DNA of 43,877 nt, taken from Gammaproteobacteria bacterium. GTDB taxonomy: Bacteria; Pseudomonadota; Gammaproteobacteria; Pseudomonadales; Balneatricaceae. Of the stretch, positions 40,781 to 43,877 are shown in pieces. How positions within the stretch are numbered: the first letter of the stretch is position 1; the number at the start of each line of letters is the position of its first letter. The stretch is from assembly GCA_028598985.1 (NCBI GenBank), contig JAQRMV010000010.1, positions 1 to 43,877 of the forward strand, written 5' to 3'. The notes beneath the pieces were generated by a model. That model was given only the letters and a program-made list of their open reading frames with translations. It was not told the DNA's origin and searched no databases. A program made the position numbers and the translations under genes.

Positions 40781-41782
40781 TTAGCCTTCTTCCTGCAAGC
40801 GTTCTGCAACCTGCATTTCAACATAATCTTGTGTTGCCTCAATGGCATATTGTAAGGCTGTGGCAGAAGCATAACTGTGAGACTTAACCACCAAACCCTG
40901 TAAACCCAAAAGAAATGCGCCATTTAGCCGATCTGGATCAAACTTAAATTGCCACGCCTGCATTACTTTTTCTATTTGCTCGGGAGCTATATCGCTATTA
41001 GCCAAGTCTGCCATAAAACTACGGGCCAGCATATTACTCACCCCTTCGCCTGATTTAATCAAAATATTGCCTGCATAGCCATCACAAACCACGACACTAG
41101 CCTGACCCTCGAAGACTTCTTGCGGCTCAATGTAGCCTAAGTAGTTGAGTTTCGGATCAGATTCCAATAATGCATCGGCTTGTTGAACTTGTGTTTGGCC
41201 CGTGCCTGATTCGGTAGCAATATTAAGTAATTTTAAAGTAATATTAGGATTTTGCTGAAGGCTGGCTTCCAAGGCTTGGCCTAATTGACCAAACTGATAC
41301 AACTGTTCTGCACTTGAGCTCAGGTTTGCACCCATATCAAGCACCAAACATATGCCTTTTCGAGTAGGAATATGGCTTGCAAATGCAGGTCTTTCATAGC
41401 CAGGCAACATCTTAATAAGATGACGACTAAGAGCCATTAAAGCCGCTGAGCTTCCACCACTAACACAGGCATTGGCCTTGCCATTCGCAACTAACGCTAA
41501 AGCCATATACATGGAAGACGTTTGTTTTTGGCGCAGAATCACCATCAAATCATCGGTTTTTTCTACCACATGAGGCGCATCAATTATGTGTAATCGTTGC
41601 AATAACGGTGCTTGTTTCTCAGCAACCTTATCCATTAATGGAACAAGTATAGCCTGAGGTCCAACCCAGTATAGGGTTAAGCGGGGATGGCGCTCGAGGC
41701 TGGCTAATGCCGCCTCGAGGCTAATATTGGGACCCAAGTCCCCACCCATAGCATCAAGTGCTAGAGTGTAATACGCCGACAA
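40781..41782 (-). CDS. plsX: phosphate acyltransferase PlsX
   Basis: 333 aa; LALDAMGGDLGPNISLEAAL, SGGSSAALMALSRHLIKMLPGYERPAF, DGYAGNILIKSGEGV. Confidence 0.97.
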   Translation of the reverse strand: MSAYYTLALDAMGGDLGPNISLEAALASLERHPRLTLYWVGPQAILVPLMDKVAEKQAPLLQRLHIIDAPHVVEKTDDLMVILRQKQTSSMYMALALVANGKANACVSGGSSAALMALSRHLIKMLPGYERPAFASHIPTRKGICLVLDMGANLSSSAEQLYQFGQLGQALEASLQQNPNITLKLLNIATESGTGQTQVQQADALLESDPKLNYLGYIEPQEVFEGQASVVVCDGYAGNILIKSGEGVSNMLARSFMADLANSDIAPEQIEKVMQAWQFKFDPDRLNGAFLLGLQGLVVKSHSYASATALQYAIEATQDYVEMQVAERLQEEG

Positions 41783-41783
41783 A

Positions 41784-41963
41784 TTACTCGGCGTCTTGGT
41801 TAACTACCTGACGACCCTTGTAAAAGCCATCGGCTGTTACATGGTGACGACGGTGAGTTTCACCTGTAGTTGCGTCCACTGACAAAGCGGCAGTCTCTAG
41901 GGCATCGTGTGAACGACGCTGTCCACGCCTGGAACGGGTTACTTTGCTCTTTTGTACAGCCAT
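41784..41963 (-). CDS. rpmF: 50S ribosomal protein L32
   Basis: Manual translation, not in the ORF track: [59 protein letters not shown], 59 aa. Confidence 0.97.
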   Translation of the reverse strand: MAVQKSKVTRSRRGQRRSHDALETAALSVDATTGETHRRHHVTADGFYKGRQVVNQDAE

Positions 41964-41987
41964 GGCTGAAAACTCCTAATTGGTAAA

Positions 41988-42497
41988 CTAATCTTTTTGC
42001 AGTAACGCCTCTAATCCCTTAAAAGGATTGGGTTTTTCCTGCACGGTTTCCTTGCTGCCATATTCAACTGCAACTTCACAATCGGAATGATAGGCCACAA
42101 TGGGTATATTTAAAATCATTTCGTGGTCAACAAGCTCACGCATATCAAGCTTCTTATCTTCCAACAACCAAGGGTCATATTCAGCGGGAAGCTTATCAGC
42201 CTGTTCTTCGTTAAGTACTATGGCCACGTTCATGTCACCTATTATATCAATACCAATGGCATCTAAACAACGCTGACAACTAATTTGTACGTTTTTGACC
42301 GAAGTGTGCCCTGTAATAATTGGCCGGTGGGCGTTATCACGAGCAAAGTGTAATTCCACACTCACTTTACCTTGATCCGATTGTAAGTAGCTACAAAAAC
42401 CAGTCAGCATTGATAGCTCAACGTACCCGGTGATGGTTTGCTGACCGTCACATAACTTGCGCGGATCTAAAAAACGAGGTAATTCTGTCTCAAACAT
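41988..42497 (-). CDS. yceD: YceD / DUF177 family protein
   Basis: 169 aa; LPRFLDPRKLC, SCQRCLDAI, KPNPFKGLEALL; directly upstream of rpmF. Confidence 0.94.
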   Translation of the reverse strand: MFETELPRFLDPRKLCDGQQTITGYVELSMLTGFCSYLQSDQGKVSVELHFARDNAHRPIITGHTSVKNVQISCQRCLDAIGIDIIGDMNVAIVLNEEQADKLPAEYDPWLLEDKKLDMRELVDHEMILNIPIVAYHSDCEVAVEYGSKETVQEKPNPFKGLEALLQKD

Positions 42498-42505
42498 GGC
42501 GCGAT

Positions 42506-42534
42506 ATAATATGCATCTACCCGCCTTATGTCAA
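42506..42534 (-). promoter_or_regulatory. near-consensus sigma70 promoter for yceD-rpmF-plsX
   Basis: Minus strand TTGACA-17 bp-TATTAT; the -10 hexamer ends 8 nt before the yceD ATG. Confidence 0.85.
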
Positions 42535-42628
42535 AGAAAAATACTATTAAAGTGGCAAATATACGCTTTATTTTAGGCATTCCTGCACTTTTTTTATTAA
42601 TGATGGAAATATATGGCTTTTCAACGGA

Positions 42629-43573
42629 TTACTGGATCACCCAACCTTGATTAAGGCTCCAGCTTATAGCGGCTTGGGTTTGCGCTCCAAGTTCGTCCAT
42701 CACTTCTTCTAACGGTGTCTTTTCTGGGGAATACCAAACCAAATTATCAAGATCTAATTCATCTCTCGCTACACTATGCAAACTACCTAACCCATCAACA
42801 AGACCCAATTCAAGGGCGCCGGCACCATGCCATACTGCACCAGAATACAGATCCACTTTATGCTTCAATCGTTCTCCTCGCCCCAACTCAACCTGGGTAA
42901 TAAATTGCTGGTGAATATCATCTAACAAGTGCTGAAACATGGCTTTTTGTTGAGGTTTTTCTGCCAGGAATGGGTCTAAAAAGTCTTTATTACCACCTGC
43001 AGTGTATGTGCGGCGCTCTACGCCTAACTTAGCAATCAATTGATCAAAACCAAAGCCACTACCAACCACACCTATAGAGCCCACTGTACTGGCTTTGTTG
43101 GCATAAATATAATCTGCTGCTGCGGCGATATAATATGCACCAGAAGCCCCCACGTCTGCAATAACAGCATATACGGGCTTGCTTGGGTAAGTTTTTTTAA
43201 GCAACTGCAACTCATCAAATACAATACCAGCCTGTACTGGACTACCGCCTGGACTATTAATGTTAAGCAATATCGCTTTAGAGTTGGGGGCTGCAAAGGC
43301 ATCGGCCAAGGCTGGCAATAAGTGTGCCGAGCTAGCCTTGGACCCCATGATTATGGGCCCATAAATATCCACCACTGCAACATGATCTTGGGACTCAGAG
43401 AAGCCTTCCATATCATTATCGGAAAGAGCCACAGCTAATACGCTAAATAGGAAAATAAAAGTTAAACTTTTGAAGAAAATACCCCAGCGGCGAGACCTGC
43501 GCTGCTCCACTTGAATACTTGAAACCAATTGTTTGATCACTTGCCACTCTTGCTTGCTTGTCTCTTCACTCAT
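42629..43573 (-). CDS. sppA: S49 family signal peptide peptidase SppA-type
   Basis: NSPGGSPVQAGIVFDEL, IADVGASGAYYIAAAADYIYANKASTVGSIGVVG; one N-terminal TM. Start chosen at 43573 (ORF to 43591). Confidence 0.93.
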   Translation of the reverse strand: MSEETSKQEWQVIKQLVSSIQVEQRRSRRWGIFFKSLTFIFLFSVLAVALSDNDMEGFSESQDHVAVVDIYGPIIMGSKASSAHLLPALADAFAAPNSKAILLNINSPGGSPVQAGIVFDELQLLKKTYPSKPVYAVIADVGASGAYYIAAAADYIYANKASTVGSIGVVGSGFGFDQLIAKLGVERRTYTAGGNKDFLDPFLAEKPQQKAMFQHLLDDIHQQFITQVELGRGERLKHKVDLYSGAVWHGAGALELGLVDGLGSLHSVARDELDLDNLVWYSPEKTPLEEVMDELGAQTQAAISWSLNQGWVIQ

Positions 43574-43707
43574 CAAATACCCCATTTTCAATTTAACACC
43601 TAAGATACACAGTTAATGGGCCCATATGTTTGATTTAAAAGCCCTCGCCTTTGCAATTCACTCTGTTATGCTAATGACTTAACAAAAACAAAAGGAGGTT
43701 TAATCGC

Positions 43708-43877
43708 ATGGACACCACAGACGCCCTCATATCCCCCCAAGGCAGCTTAGACATCTTAACCCTTGACGAGATCAACCAATTACATAAATCGGCCTCTACA
43801 GGCTTACACGAGCTATTTAGACAGTGCTGTCTTGCGGTACTTAACTGCGGTATAGAAGAGGATGACATTGCTGCGTT
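43708..43877 (+). CDS. ppnN: nucleotide 5'-monophosphate nucleosidase PpnN (YgdH), 5' end only
   Basis: Manual translation MDTTDALISPQGSLDILTLDEINQLHKSASTGLHELFRQCCLAVLNCGIEEDDIAA... matches the E. coli YgdH N-terminus; AAGGAGG at 43692-43698. Truncated by the window edge. Confidence 0.9.
   Translation, partial: MDTTDALISPQGSLDILTLDEINQLHKSASTGLHELFRQCCLAVLNCGIEEDDIAA

Noticed and set aside
43671-43868. 65-aa minus-strand ORF at the right edge
   Set aside because: Antisense to the ppnN 5' end, which has an RBS and clear homology.

Overview
43.9 kb of a gammaproteobacterial chromosome. Gene content and order resemble a marine or Pseudomonas-like lineage, but taxonomy cannot be proven from the window. 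Most of it is densely packed, mostly minus-strand core metabolism. From left to right: (i) an almost gap-free ten-gene minus-strand run from sohB (10545) down to a DUF3524/QTMAN-like glycosyltransferase (7), including tmcA, selD, mnmH/selU, adhC/frmA and fghA/frmB; (ii) an SCP2-domain gene and nhaB; (iii) the dnaQ-rnhA-methyltransferase // gloB-mltD block; (iv) a BMP/Nup-type nucleoside ABC transporter; (v) a PreP-like M16 peptidase and a UbiH/UbiF-family hydroxylase; (vi) HPF, ETF-QO and a two-gene pair resembling TmpA/TmpB phosphonate oxygenases; (vii) TetR plus DUF1285; (viii) the classical sppA-yceD-rpmF-plsX-fabD-fabG-acpP-fabF-pabC-mltG-tmk-holB-tatD cluster, with no fabH; and (ix) the 5' end of ppnN, cut by the window edge. 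I recognise no CRISPR array, tRNA, rRNA, IS element or phage. The signals most worth a second look are the tmpAB-like pair with intact oxygenase residues, the run of three wobble-position (N34) tRNA-modification systems, a near-consensus promoter abutting the yceD start codon (predicted leaderless mRNA), and a palindrome-rich sohB/SCP2 intergenic region with a PsrA-like operator on the -35 box. I did not find a convincing wholly new multi-gene system.
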